This document shows positions 33,775 to 42,205 of a stretch of 64,000 nt of DNA, piece by piece. The DNA is from Fundicoccus sp052116145 (lineage in GTDB: Bacteria > Bacillota > Bacilli > Lactobacillales > Aerococcaceae). The notes under the pieces are model-generated. The model was not told the origin of the DNA and ran no database searches. It saw only the letters and a program-made list of their open reading frames with translations. The DNA lies in contig NZ_JBQKLQ010000008.1 of assembly GCF_052116145.1 (NCBI RefSeq), forward strand, positions 62,001-126,000, written 5' to 3'. The position numbers and the translations under genes are program-made. The first letter of the stretch is position 1. Each line of letters begins with the position of its first letter.

Positions 33775-33794
33775 TTAACTGTTTGAATAGTTAA
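33775..33794. promoter_or_regulatory. Candidate MarR operator
   Basis: TTAACT-8 bases-AGTTAA, an inverted repeat just downstream of the marR -10 element and 25 bases before the start codon. The position suits autorepression. The assignment is inference. Confidence 0.6.
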
Positions 33795-33802
33795 CCTTGT
33801 TA

Positions 33803-33831
33803 ATTATAAGTAACGAATTAGAGATATGCAA
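33803..33831 (-). promoter_or_regulatory. Promoter of marR and exporter genes
   Basis: On the minus strand TTGCAT (33831-33826), 17 bases, TATAAT (33808-33803). The -35 element is weak and the -10 is perfect. Confidence 0.62.
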
Positions 33832-33994
33832 GTAGTTCGTCCTTAAAGTAGCAAAAAAAACGCACAAATCCTTCTTCGCTCTGGCAATTTAATCTGGCTG
33901 TTATCAGTTTGTTATAGAGTATCCGTCCTATTTTGTTATAATTGACTGGATGAATGACCTAGTCCAATACTAAGTCGAAAGAAGGGAACATAAA

Positions 33995-34639
33995 ATGAAA
34001 AAGTATATATTAAGTCTTCTCAGCCTTGTTCTTTTAACAGGGTGTCAATTGTTTACTGAGGACGCACAAACAGACAGTGATTCTGTTGAAACCTCAAGCG
34101 CCTTAGTTGAAACCGAAACTGAACGCGTCACTGTTATTGAAGAAGATGAAGAAACTAATGCCGTTAACTCGTTATTTAAGGAAGAAATAATTGGACAATC
34201 AGACTATCCTGTATCCACGAGCCCAGACAATATTGATCCCGCTCAATTACTGGTCGCAGTGGAAGAGTATTATCTAACAAACTTTAGCGAGGAGGAACAG
34301 TTCGCTAATACGCCTCAAGTAACCGACGGTGCACTTACAAATATTACTGACACTATTCACTCTAACGAAGCCTTAGCTCAATTAGATGTCTCTGTTGACC
34401 AAATTTCGATGCAATTAAATGGCCAAACGCTTTATATCCCGCGCATCATTGTGCCAATGCCATATAGCGAATCAGCGCAGCTTGTAGTTGAAAATGACGT
34501 TGCTTTATTCAACTCAGCCATCACCGAAGTAGGTAACCGCTTAGTGATGATTGCTTACTATAATCCAGCAACCGACATTCTCACACCGATGCATGTGATG
34601 AACTTAAGCCACTCCTTGTTTTACTACGAACCTAACTAA
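33995..34639 (+). CDS. Lipoprotein of unknown function
   Basis: The 214-residue product has a clear lipobox (LLSLVLLTGCQLF, Cys at residue 17), so it is predicted to be anchored outside the cell. A Ser/Thr/Glu-rich stretch follows (about 20-60), then a folded domain with QLDVSVDQISMQLNGQ and RIIVPMPYSESAQLVVEN. I do not recognise the family. A GAAGGG site precedes the ATG and a TATAAT lies about 50 bases upstream. It is a single-gene unit diverging from marR. Its lipobox matters because it shows that the organism lipidates proteins, unlike the importer binding proteins here. Confidence 0.75.
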   Translation: MKKYILSLLSLVLLTGCQLFTEDAQTDSDSVETSSALVETETERVTVIEEDEETNAVNSLFKEEIIGQSDYPVSTSPDNIDPAQLLVAVEEYYLTNFSEEEQFANTPQVTDGALTNITDTIHSNEALAQLDVSVDQISMQLNGQTLYIPRIIVPMPYSESAQLVVENDVALFNSAITEVGNRLVMIAYYNPATDILTPMHVMNLSHSLFYYEPN

Positions 34640-34650
34640 TTAATCGGACC

Positions 34651-34697
34651 AAATATCCCTCAAAACCACCAAGTGGTCATGAGGGATATTTATTTTT
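34651..34697. terminator. Bidirectional terminator between lipoprotein and rpoN
   Basis: AAATATCCCTC pairs with GAGGGATATTT, with an inner CCAC/GTGG, and T-runs on both strands. The genes converge. Confidence 0.88.
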
Positions 34698-34702
34698 AAT
34701 GA

Positions 34703-36010
34703 CTATGTTTGAGAGAAACCATGACGATAATTATGCACTAATTGGCGACTCATCATAATTTTCTGATCTTTTAGTAATTCCACTACTTCTTCATCAGAGA
34801 TCTCATCCGAATGTTTTTCTAAAATTTCATAAATTAATTGCTTAATATTAGACGCTGATAGCCCACTGCGCCCTCTTTTAGCTGTCACATTAATGAAGTC
34901 TGTGAGTGGGCAGACATACTTATCAAACTCTAGATTTTTGTTTGTGACAATTAAGTTAACAATAGGTTCTGACAAACGTACGGTTTGTGCAATATCTTTG
35001 ATTAATAAAGGCAAGTGTTCTTGAGTTTTCTTCGTAAAGAAATCTTTTTGAGCAATGACAATCGCTTTGGTTACCTCTAAAACTAATTGTTCTCTTAAGC
35101 GTAAATTCTCAGATAGTTTTAAATAATTTGCTTGATGTGGCTCGATATAAGCAAGTAACTCACTATCTTTTTTATTCTTCATTTCATCATAATAAGCTTG
35201 ATTGAAGTTAATTTTAGGATAGTATTGACGATTATACCTCACACCTAACTTAGATTGTGTTTTAACAACCGTCACATCAGGGATTAAATTAATTTTTTCT
35301 TGTTGGTCAAATAAGGTCGCTGGTGAAGGGCGCAAGGTGTGGAAATAGTTCACACATTCCATCACTTCTTCGTAGCTTAAATCTGTTTGATCGATTATTT
35401 CAGCATAATCTTGTTCAGACAATGAAGCGAAATGTTCTTCCAATAATAGATAAGCGACGTTCGGCGCATGATTATCTTGTTCCGTTTGCAACATCAAACT
35501 CTCTTGCAAGTCGCGTGCTCCTACTCCTGCTGGTTCAAGCTGCTTAAGTAGCGTAATCGCATCTAAGACTACAATCGGTGGCATGTTAATTTTTTTAGCC
35601 AAGTCTTGATAAGAATCCGGCAAGTAACCTCGTTCATCTAGATAATCCACTATTTGGACCATCGCATCACGAATGTCTGTTTGACGATATAACATGATTT
35701 GTTCAAATAAAAATGTCGATAAATTTTGAGGCATACGTGGCAGTTGCGGATCCACACCTTGAATCGTCGCATCTTTCTCATGATGATGAATGTTGGCAAC
35801 ACCTTTTTCTAAAGCATAATCTAAATCAATAAATGGATTTTCTAGGATAGCCTCTTCTAAATAATAAGTTAATTGTTCGGCATTTAAATCAAGAATATCC
35901 AATAATTGACGATTATTCGTAATAGCCGTTTGAGTCAATCCTTGAAACACTTTAATCTCATCATGATCATTTTCTGGATGTGATGGACTATTTAAATGTT
36001 TTTCGCTCAC
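34703..36010 (-). CDS. rpoN: RNA polymerase sigma-54 factor
   Basis: The 435-residue protein has the sigma-54 plan. An N-terminal Gln-rich activator region (FQGLTQTAITNNRQLLDILDLN) is followed by the core-binding part (LEEAILENPFIDL, LEPAGVGARDLQESL) and a DNA-binding region with SASNIKQLIYEILEKHSDEI. The C-terminal RpoN box, normally ARRTVAKYRE, is degenerate here: SRQLVHNYRH. It starts at GTG after AGGGGAG. In Lactobacillales sigma-54 serves LevR-type PTS operons. None is seen here. Confidence 0.9.
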   Translation of the reverse strand: MSEKHLNSPSHPENDHDEIKVFQGLTQTAITNNRQLLDILDLNAEQLTYYLEEAILENPFIDLDYALEKGVANIHHHEKDATIQGVDPQLPRMPQNLSTFLFEQIMLYRQTDIRDAMVQIVDYLDERGYLPDSYQDLAKKINMPPIVVLDAITLLKQLEPAGVGARDLQESLMLQTEQDNHAPNVAYLLLEEHFASLSEQDYAEIIDQTDLSYEEVMECVNYFHTLRPSPATLFDQQEKINLIPDVTVVKTQSKLGVRYNRQYYPKINFNQAYYDEMKNKKDSELLAYIEPHQANYLKLSENLRLREQLVLEVTKAIVIAQKDFFTKKTQEHLPLLIKDIAQTVRLSEPIVNLIVTNKNLEFDKYVCPLTDFINVTAKRGRSGLSASNIKQLIYEILEKHSDEISDEEVVELLKDQKIMMSRQLVHNYRHGFSQT

Positions 36011-36125
36011 TTTTCTCCCCTCTTTTCTTTAAAGTTTAATTTCTGAATAAGGAATAATTTCTATACCCTTCTATTATAGAGCATATTTAGACACCCGTCT
36101 ATCACAAGGACGCACGATGTAAGGG

Positions 36126-36153
36126 GTGACAATCCCGTCGTTCGTGATAATAT
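36126..36153 (+). promoter_or_regulatory. Promoter of the ABC-F leader
   Basis: GTGACA (36126-36131), 16 bases, TAATAT (36148-36153). Transcription would start about 25 bases before the uORF and about 200 bases before the gene. Confidence 0.62.
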
Positions 36154-36184
36154 TGAGGATAACATAGTAGAAAGAGGTGTAGAA

Positions 36185-36232
36185 ATGCTATCATCGATGA
36201 GAATTAAGTTAGATCTTTTGAATAAATGTTAA
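36185..36232 (+). CDS. Leader peptide of the ABC-F gene (15 residues)
   Basis: A short ORF MLSSMRIKLDLLNKC-stop has AGAGGTG about six bases before the ATG. Its last codons (CTT TTG AAT AAA) form the 5' arm of an 11-bp hairpin, so a ribosome stalled or paused on it would change the folding of the RNA before the terminator. ARE-type ABC-F genes (vmlR, lmo0919, msr) are commonly switched by antibiotic-stalled ribosomes on such ORFs. The peptide sequence is not one I recognise. Confidence 0.68.
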   Translation: MLSSMRIKLDLLNKC

Positions 36233-36252
36233 TTAAATAGATTATTCAAAAG
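36215..36252 (+). promoter_or_regulatory. Hairpin overlapping the ABC-F leader ORF
   Basis: CTTTTGAATAA (36215-36225) and TTATTCAAAAG (36242-36252) are perfect complements over 11 bases. The stop codon of the uORF lies in the loop. A further short ATGAG/CTCAT hairpin with a T-run lies near 36279-36298. Confidence 0.75.
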
Positions 36253-36312
36253 TCTTGTACTAACGACACTTTCTTACGATGAGTATGCTCATTTTTACAT
36301 TCAAACATGTCG

Positions 36313-36338
36313 AAGGATAGCTAGGCTATCCTTTTTTG
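36313..36338 (+). terminator. Attenuator terminator before the ABC-F gene
   Basis: GGATAG and CTATCC flank a five-base loop, followed by six T residues, about 55 bases before the gene. It lies downstream of the promoter and the uORF. CTATC inside the uORF start (36188-36192) could pair with its GATAG arm. Confidence 0.82.
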
Positions 36339-36393
36339 GCGTACTTTCTTCAGAATTGTCGCAAACGTGCACGACTGAAAAGGAGTGCAAAAC

Positions 36394-37864
36394 ATCGGAA
36401 AATTTAATCGTAGATTTACAGAATATTCACCATAACTTTGGCCGCAAAGAGCTCTTTACAATCGATCGGCTGAGCATTTATGAAAATGACCGTATCGGAA
36501 TCATTGGTGGTAACGGGCATGGAAAATCTAGTTTACTTAAATTAATTGCTGGCGAACTAGTACCTGATCAAGGAAGGGTTCATACCTATACAGCCTTTAA
36601 TTACTTCTCTCAAAGTGCTGAAATCGACGAACTCTACCGAGCAGAAGATTTAGACAGTGACTTAATGAGTCGTTTCAATTTATCTAACGTGCCCCTTCAT
36701 TCACTGAGTGGAGGCGAATTAACTAAATACCGCCTCATTCAAGCACTTAGTGTTTATCAAGCGGCTTTAATCTTAGATGAACCAACCACTCATTTAGATC
36801 AAACAAGTATTGATTTACTAACTGAAGAACTTCGTGATTATTATGGGACCTTGATTTTAGTCAGTCATGACCGCTATTTGTTAAATCAGCTAACAACTAC
36901 CATTTGGGAAATAGAAAACGGAACAATGAATGTTTATCCTGGTAACTATGATGCTTATTTAGCTCAAAAACATCAAGCAATCGGCGAACAGGACCATGCG
37001 TTTGAAAAGTACCAACTAGAAAAAACTCGTCTAGAAAAAGCAGCCTCAGTAAAGCAACAACAAGCTAAATCGGCGGGAACGGTTTCGTCTAAGCAAAAAA
37101 AGAGACACATAAAACCGAGCCGCTTGAATAGTTCCAAACAAAAGGATACTGTTCAAAAGAATTTACACAAATCCGCTAGTGCGATTGTCAAACGGTTGGA
37201 ACAACTCAAGCAAGTTGATGCGCCTAAACGAGAAGATCGGATCCAATTCCCAACGATTTCTCATCTTACACTCCATAATGATTACCCTATCATGGGAGAA
37301 GACATTACATTGAAACGTGGGGATAAAACACTACTGGATAAGGTCAGCTTTCAATTCCCATTGAATAAAACGATTGCTCTGACAGGCAATAATGGGACAG
37401 GTAAAAGTAGTTTACTATCTTATATCCTCGAACAAAATGAAGGAGTTAGCGTGTCACCTAAAGCTGAGATTATGACTTACCAACAGATGGACTATCACTT
37501 AACTCAACTTCATTCACCACTAGAGTGATTACTATCAGAATCAGATTATCCAGAGCACATCATCCGCGCTCTCTTGATCCGATTAGGTTTTGATCATAAT
37601 CAGGTCCATTTACCTCTTAAAACATTAAGCGGAGGCGAAGCGACACGCATTGCCTTAGCACGAGTATTTGCCAAACCGTCAAATATTCTTATTTTGGATG
37701 AGCCGACTAATTTTATTGATTTAAACACTAGGGAAGCCTTAGAAGATTTCATTATAGCCTATCCAGGGACTGTCTTATTAGTTTCTCATGATCGCTATTT
37801 TGTTGAAAAGGTAGCTGATCACCTTTATAAAATCGAGGATACACAACTGAAATTAATTAAGTAA
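36394..37864 (+). pseudogene. Decayed ARE-type ABC-F ATPase (ribosome protection, Lsa/Vga/Msr-like)
   Basis: Two tandem ATP-binding domains are encoded: the first with GGNGHGKSS, LSGGELTKYRL and ALILDEPTTHLD, the second with GNNGTGKSS, LSGGEATRIALARV and ILILDEPTNFID. A Lys-rich linker separates them, as in ABC-F proteins that dislodge antibiotics. A TGA at 37526-37528 interrupts the frame in the second domain, and the same frame continues afterwards to 37864. The expected start after AAAAGGAG is also damaged: the bases are ATCGGAAAAT, and removing the C gives ATG GAA AAT in frame with the domain. A TTG at 36356 is the only other in-frame start and has no ribosome site. Confidence 0.82.
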
Positions 37865-37911
37865 AGCATGTGTTTATTATGAATGGGATCATAGCTTTCT
37901 TGAACGCCTAT

Positions 37912-37964
37912 AAAAACAGCAGGTCACCTTCTTTTTAAAAGAGAAGATGACCTGCTGTTTTGTT
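37912..37964. terminator. Bidirectional terminator after the ABC-F pseudogene
   Basis: AACAGCAGGTCA and TGACCTGCTGTT form a long stem with inner CTTCT/AGAAG pairing, and A/T runs on both sides. It also serves the deacetylase gene on the other strand. Confidence 0.88.
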
Positions 37965-39385
37965 TATTCGTAGTATAAAAATTCCATCCCTACTTCTAAT
38001 GGGTCGACGAATTCATAACCTTGATCGAGTAAATCTGGGATAATGAGTTCAAGTGAATCAACCGTCGATTGGTGCTTATCATGCATTAAAATAACCGTAT
38101 GCGGCAACATATTGGCAGCAACGTTTTCGTAAATTAAGTACGCATCATCGCTAATCCAATCTTCAGAGTCTACATTCCAAATAACAGACTCCAATTCGGG
38201 AAATAGATTGACGACACGAGCGCCCCCTGCCCCATATGGCATACGATACATTGTCGGTGTGACACCCGTCGCATCAAATATAACGTCTTGCGTTTGATTG
38301 ATTTCCTTCAATACTTCCTCATCTGAAATTTCAGCCAAATTCGGATGACCAAAGGAATGGTTGGCAACCATATGACCTTCTTCAACAATTTTCTTAGCTA
38401 AATCAGGATGACGTTCCACTTCTTGTCCCAACAAGAAAAACGTTGCTTTTACTTCATATTTGGCCAATATATCCAAGACTTGTTGTGTGTAAAGTGGATT
38501 AGGTCCGTCATCAAAGGTTAACGAAACTAATTTACGTGAATCTAAAATCGATCCACTAAGATTTTTGGACAAAGTATTACATTTAAACATCGTCTCCAGT
38601 AGCGCTTCATCAAACTCCGTTGTCTCAGCTTGTTCTTTAATGACGTCGGCTACCTCCGTTACTTTATCCTCAAAATCTGATTGGAAAGTTTCAATTGAAG
38701 GCTGCCCCTCTAAACGTTCTAGTTCCGTTTCAACTTCGATTAATTGTGGTAAAAGTTCAGTTAAGTTAACCTCACCTGACAGGTCATTCGGCAATGTTCC
38801 CAGTAGTTCTTCAACAGTAGCCACTTCCTCAAGCACCTGCGTCGCTTCAGTATATAGACGATTGATTTGTGTAGTTAACTCATCTTCACCCGTTAATTGA
38901 TGACGGGTACTTATTTCTTGAATTGAAGCGAGCGTTAAATCCTCTTTTAATTTAAGATCGGCTTGAACGCTCTCTCCTTCAATCACAGCTGTTTCTGTCG
39001 CATAAACATTAGACAAAGCCTCAATCGCCAAGAATTTTTGGCGTGCTTCTTGAGCTTTTTGATAAACAGCTTCTGTTTCCTTTATTCCTAAGTAATCAAC
39101 TTTTTCAACCGTGTCTTCAATCATTTCACGAGTCACATCTGGATTTAAATAATCCTGTTGCTCATTTAAATAGAGTTGTTGGACTGCTGCTTGAACTTCC
39201 TGTGTATTAAATTGCGCTGAATCCGAAGGGATAAACATCGCAGCAGCTACACAAACAAGCAAACCCAATCCTATCACCACAATCTTACTTATCAAATTGC
39301 GCTTCTTTCGCTCTTGACTTGCTCGGCGTGATACTCTACTCTCAGCACCATCTGTATGTGACACATTCAACAACTCCCTTAACAA
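37964..39385 (-). CDS. Membrane-anchored polysaccharide deacetylase
   Basis: The 473-residue protein has a basic cytosolic N-terminus, one membrane helix (about 33-52) and a helical, Glu-rich stalk of some 220 residues. A NodB deacetylase domain (about 285-465) follows, with SLTFDDGPNP, HSFGHPN and PYGAGG. The metal ligands (Asp in TFDDGP, two His in HSFGH) are present. It probably removes acetyl groups from peptidoglycan GlcNAc or MurNAc outside the cell, as PgdA does, which helps lysozyme resistance. The stalk resembles those of streptococcal PgdA. The start is after a weak GGGAG site. No close partner gene. Confidence 0.87.
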   Translation of the reverse strand: MLRELLNVSHTDGAESRVSRRASQERKKRNLISKIVVIGLGLLVCVAAAMFIPSDSAQFNTQEVQAAVQQLYLNEQQDYLNPDVTREMIEDTVEKVDYLGIKETEAVYQKAQEARQKFLAIEALSNVYATETAVIEGESVQADLKLKEDLTLASIQEISTRHQLTGEDELTTQINRLYTEATQVLEEVATVEELLGTLPNDLSGEVNLTELLPQLIEVETELERLEGQPSIETFQSDFEDKVTEVADVIKEQAETTEFDEALLETMFKCNTLSKNLSGSILDSRKLVSLTFDDGPNPLYTQQVLDILAKYEVKATFFLLGQEVERHPDLAKKIVEEGHMVANHSFGHPNLAEISDEEVLKEINQTQDVIFDATGVTPTMYRMPYGAGGARVVNLFPELESVIWNVDSEDWISDDAYLIYENVAANMLPHTVILMHDKHQSTVDSLELIIPDLLDQGYEFVDPLEVGMEFLYYE

Positions 39386-39429
39386 AATAGTCTTAATAAA
39401 CTTTTAGTGTATCAAATTACATTATAATT

Positions 39430-39474
39430 GATTTAAGCAAGAATTGAGTGACGAAGCAAATTCTTGCTTAAATC
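39430..39474. other. 16-bp inverted repeat between YpfJ-type peptidase and deacetylase genes
   Basis: GATTTAAGCAAGAATT and its exact complement flank a 13-base loop. It follows the peptidase stop, so it may be its terminator, but no T-tract follows. A TATAAT for the deacetylase gene begins directly after it. Confidence 0.85.
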
Positions 39475-39493
39475 TTTAGACTTCGTTCGATTA

Positions 39494-40447
39494 TTAATCA
39501 ATCGAAGTATTAAACGTGTCTCCACCTTCAATTGTTCCACTTTCAAAACCACGCATAAACCATTCTTGTCTCTGTTGGGACGTGCCATGAGTAAATGAGT
39601 CAGGCATTACACGGCCATAGGCTTCTTCTTGCAAAGTATCATCCCCTACAGCATGTGCAGCTTGCATCGCTTCTTGGATATCGCCTCTTTCGAGAATTCC
39701 TTCTCCTTCAACGTAACGTGCCCAAACGCCTGAGAAATAATCCGCTTGTAATTCTAATCTAACAGTCAAAGCATTCGCTTGTGATTCTGACATTCTCTGT
39801 CTTGCTGAATTGAATTCATCCATTGTCCCCAATAAGTTTTGGACATGATGTCCTACTTCATGCGCAACAACATACGCCATAGCAAAGTCACCTGGTGCGT
39901 CATATTGATTAGTTAAATCACGATAGAATTGTAAATCAATATACAGTGTTTCGTCTGCCGGACAATAAAACGGCCCCACTTGAGTCGTTCCAAAACCACA
40001 ACCTTCAGTCTCAACACTGCCAGAGAATACAACCAGTGTCGGATAACGATATTCTAACCCATACCTTTCAAATTCTTGTGCCCAAAAGTCTTCCGTACTC
40101 CCTAGAACAGCGGATAAAAATTCATACTCTGCATCTGTTGTATCTGCAGCTAGTGAATCGTTCTGCAATACGTCTTCTTGACGTTGTGTTTGTGACACGT
40201 TATTGTCTGTGTTAAACCCTAGATCAAACAAGCCACTACCACCACCACCTATCAACATAAAGGCAACAACTGCAATGAGGATCCATTTACTCTTGCCACC
40301 TGAACCCAGTAACAGCCACAGTAAACTAGAGCCCATGCCACCGCTACGGTTACTACCACCACCAAAGTTCGGCATTGAGTTTCGACTACCTCTTTGACCA
40401 CGTCTGTCCTTTATGTTTCGACTTTTCCTTAAATCTTCCCATTTCAT
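39494..40447 (-). CDS. YpfJ-type neutral zinc metallopeptidase
   Basis: About 317 residues. A basic, Gly/Ser/Arg-rich N-terminus is followed by one membrane helix (WILIAVVAFMLIGGG) and a zinc peptidase domain with VVAHEVGHHVQNLLG near 195-209. A further Glu (ELQADYFSGVW) is the third zinc ligand. The family is widespread but its substrate is unknown. The ATG at 40447 has GGAGG seven bases upstream. A GTG two codons earlier overlaps that site. Confidence 0.88.
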   Translation of the reverse strand: MKWEDLRKSRNIKDRRGQRGSRNSMPNFGGGSNRSGGMGSSLLWLLLGSGGKSKWILIAVVAFMLIGGGGSGLFDLGFNTDNNVSQTQRQEDVLQNDSLAADTTDAEYEFLSAVLGSTEDFWAQEFERYGLEYRYPTLVVFSGSVETEGCGFGTTQVGPFYCPADETLYIDLQFYRDLTNQYDAPGDFAMAYVVAHEVGHHVQNLLGTMDEFNSARQRMSESQANALTVRLELQADYFSGVWARYVEGEGILERGDIQEAMQAAHAVGDDTLQEEAYGRVMPDSFTHGTSQQRQEWFMRGFESGTIEGGDTFNTSID

Positions 40448-40480
40448 GTACACCCCTCCTTAAGTGATTTTTTTCTTCTT

Positions 40481-42043
40481 TTATACAAATGGCGCTAATA
40501 TTCTAAGAAACGAATCCCATAATTCTCCTAAGAAATTTGTTCGCGTATCTTCTAAGTAAATTTCTTGCGATTCTGCTTGTGACTCTAAAAAATCTTGCTT
40601 AATAACATCAACCACAGGATGATAATATAGCATTGTGCTCGTTTCAAAATGCAAATATAACGAACGATAATCCAGATTAATTGTGCCAATCGAAGCTATC
40701 TTATCATCACAGACAAAAGTCTTCGCATGTAAAAACCCTGGTGTATACTCATAGATTCTTACTCCAGCCTCAAGTAAAGGCGCATAGTAAGATTGAGTCA
40801 TCCGGTAAACTGCTTTTTTATCTGGTGTACCTGGCGTCAATAAGCGTACATCCACACCTCTTTTAGCAGCTAGCGTTAGAGCTTGTTGAAGCTCGTAAGA
40901 AATAACTAGGTAAGGTGTGTAAATATACACATAATCTTGCGCGATATTGAGAATATCACGATAAACATTTTCACCCAACGCTTCATCATCCAATGGCGAA
41001 TCACCAAAAGGCTGAACAAAGCCTTTTGCCAAAACCGCTTCTTTACTATCCATCAATTGGTTTGTCTGCAAACGGACTTCTTTATTTATAAATTTATCAT
41101 AACTTTCATCCGTTGGATAAAATGCGTTCCACATATCTAAAAAGAGCGTCGTTAAGTTCCAAATTGCAGGTCCTTGGAGTCTGATCATATTGTCTTTCCA
41201 GTAACCAAAGCGATCAATCGTATTAATATACTCGTCTGCTAAGTTTAAACCGCCCGTATAAGCAATGGTACTATCAATTTCAATGATTTTTCTATGATCA
41301 CGGGTATTATAAGCCAAGGTTAAATTCGGTTTAATCGGATTAAACTTTAACGCTTTGATGCCGATTTCTTCCATCTGTTTGTCGAAGTTGCTTGGTAAGC
41401 GCATCAAGCAACCAAAATCATCATAAATTAGGCGGACATCGACGCCTTCCGCCGCTTTTTTCTTTAATACATTAAAAATTGCGTCGGACATTTGTCCCCC
41501 TTCAATAATAAAGAACTCTACAAATATATGATTTTGAGCACTCTCTAAGTCTCTAATAAGTGTCTCCATCATTGACTCACCGCTTGGAAAATATTCCACG
41601 TCTGTATTCGAATAAACTGGCATATTAGCATAATTATTAATATAGTTTGCTAAACTTCCTACTCGAAAATCGTGTTCCAATAAGGCCTCATTAGCATTAG
41701 GTACTTCATACATTTTATCTAAGTCTTTATGAACTTGTTCTTGAATTTTTTTAGACATTTTGCGTGCGGGTCTCTTATTACCAAATAAGAAATAAAATAA
41801 GCCACCAAAAACCGGAAATAGTGAAATTAGAATAATCCAACTCATCCGATAGGCAGGAGATTCATTTTTAATCACAAGATATAAAATCATCCCTACTGAA
41901 AATAGTGTTAAAAGAATATTTAACCACACTGAATACGCTAACAGATTATTGAATGTTATAATTAACCAGACAATTTGAATGATGAAAATGATCATCAGTA
42001 ACGCAGCCTTAATCGAACGTGTTCTTGGCCTAGGCAACTTCAT
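40481..42043 (-). CDS. cls: Cardiolipin synthase
   Basis: The 520-residue phospholipase-D-type enzyme joins two phosphatidylglycerols into cardiolipin and glycerol at the membrane. Two or three N-terminal membrane helices (about 12-65, YRMSWIILISLFPVFGGLFYF) precede two HKD motifs: HRKIIEID with GGLNLADEY after it, and HAKTFVCD with GTINLDYRS after it. The length is normal for Firmicute Cls (about 480-520). The ATG follows GGAG. It ends 28 bases before the YpfJ-type peptidase gene, and both may be cotranscribed. Confidence 0.93.
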   Translation of the reverse strand: MKLPRPRTRSIKAALLMIIFIIQIVWLIITFNNLLAYSVWLNILLTLFSVGMILYLVIKNESPAYRMSWIILISLFPVFGGLFYFLFGNKRPARKMSKKIQEQVHKDLDKMYEVPNANEALLEHDFRVGSLANYINNYANMPVYSNTDVEYFPSGESMMETLIRDLESAQNHIFVEFFIIEGGQMSDAIFNVLKKKAAEGVDVRLIYDDFGCLMRLPSNFDKQMEEIGIKALKFNPIKPNLTLAYNTRDHRKIIEIDSTIAYTGGLNLADEYINTIDRFGYWKDNMIRLQGPAIWNLTTLFLDMWNAFYPTDESYDKFINKEVRLQTNQLMDSKEAVLAKGFVQPFGDSPLDDEALGENVYRDILNIAQDYVYIYTPYLVISYELQQALTLAAKRGVDVRLLTPGTPDKKAVYRMTQSYYAPLLEAGVRIYEYTPGFLHAKTFVCDDKIASIGTINLDYRSLYLHFETSTMLYYHPVVDVIKQDFLESQAESQEIYLEDTRTNFLGELWDSFLRILAPFV

Positions 42044-42152
42044 TTGACGATTCTCCTATCTACAAGCTTAATTATTTAAGAATACTTAAATTTTATCATA
42101 ACTAACTGATTCTTTCATCTTTTGGGACTGATCGTTCATCTAAAGTAGAGTC

Positions 42153-42188
42153 AAAAAAGCTACTAGCAACCATAGGTCACTAGTAGCT
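42153..42188 (-). terminator. Transketolase terminator
   Basis: On the minus strand AGCTACTAG pairs with CTAGTAGCT and is followed by six T residues. Confidence 0.9.
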
Positions 42189-42205
42189 TAAACTCATTGT
42201 ACTAA

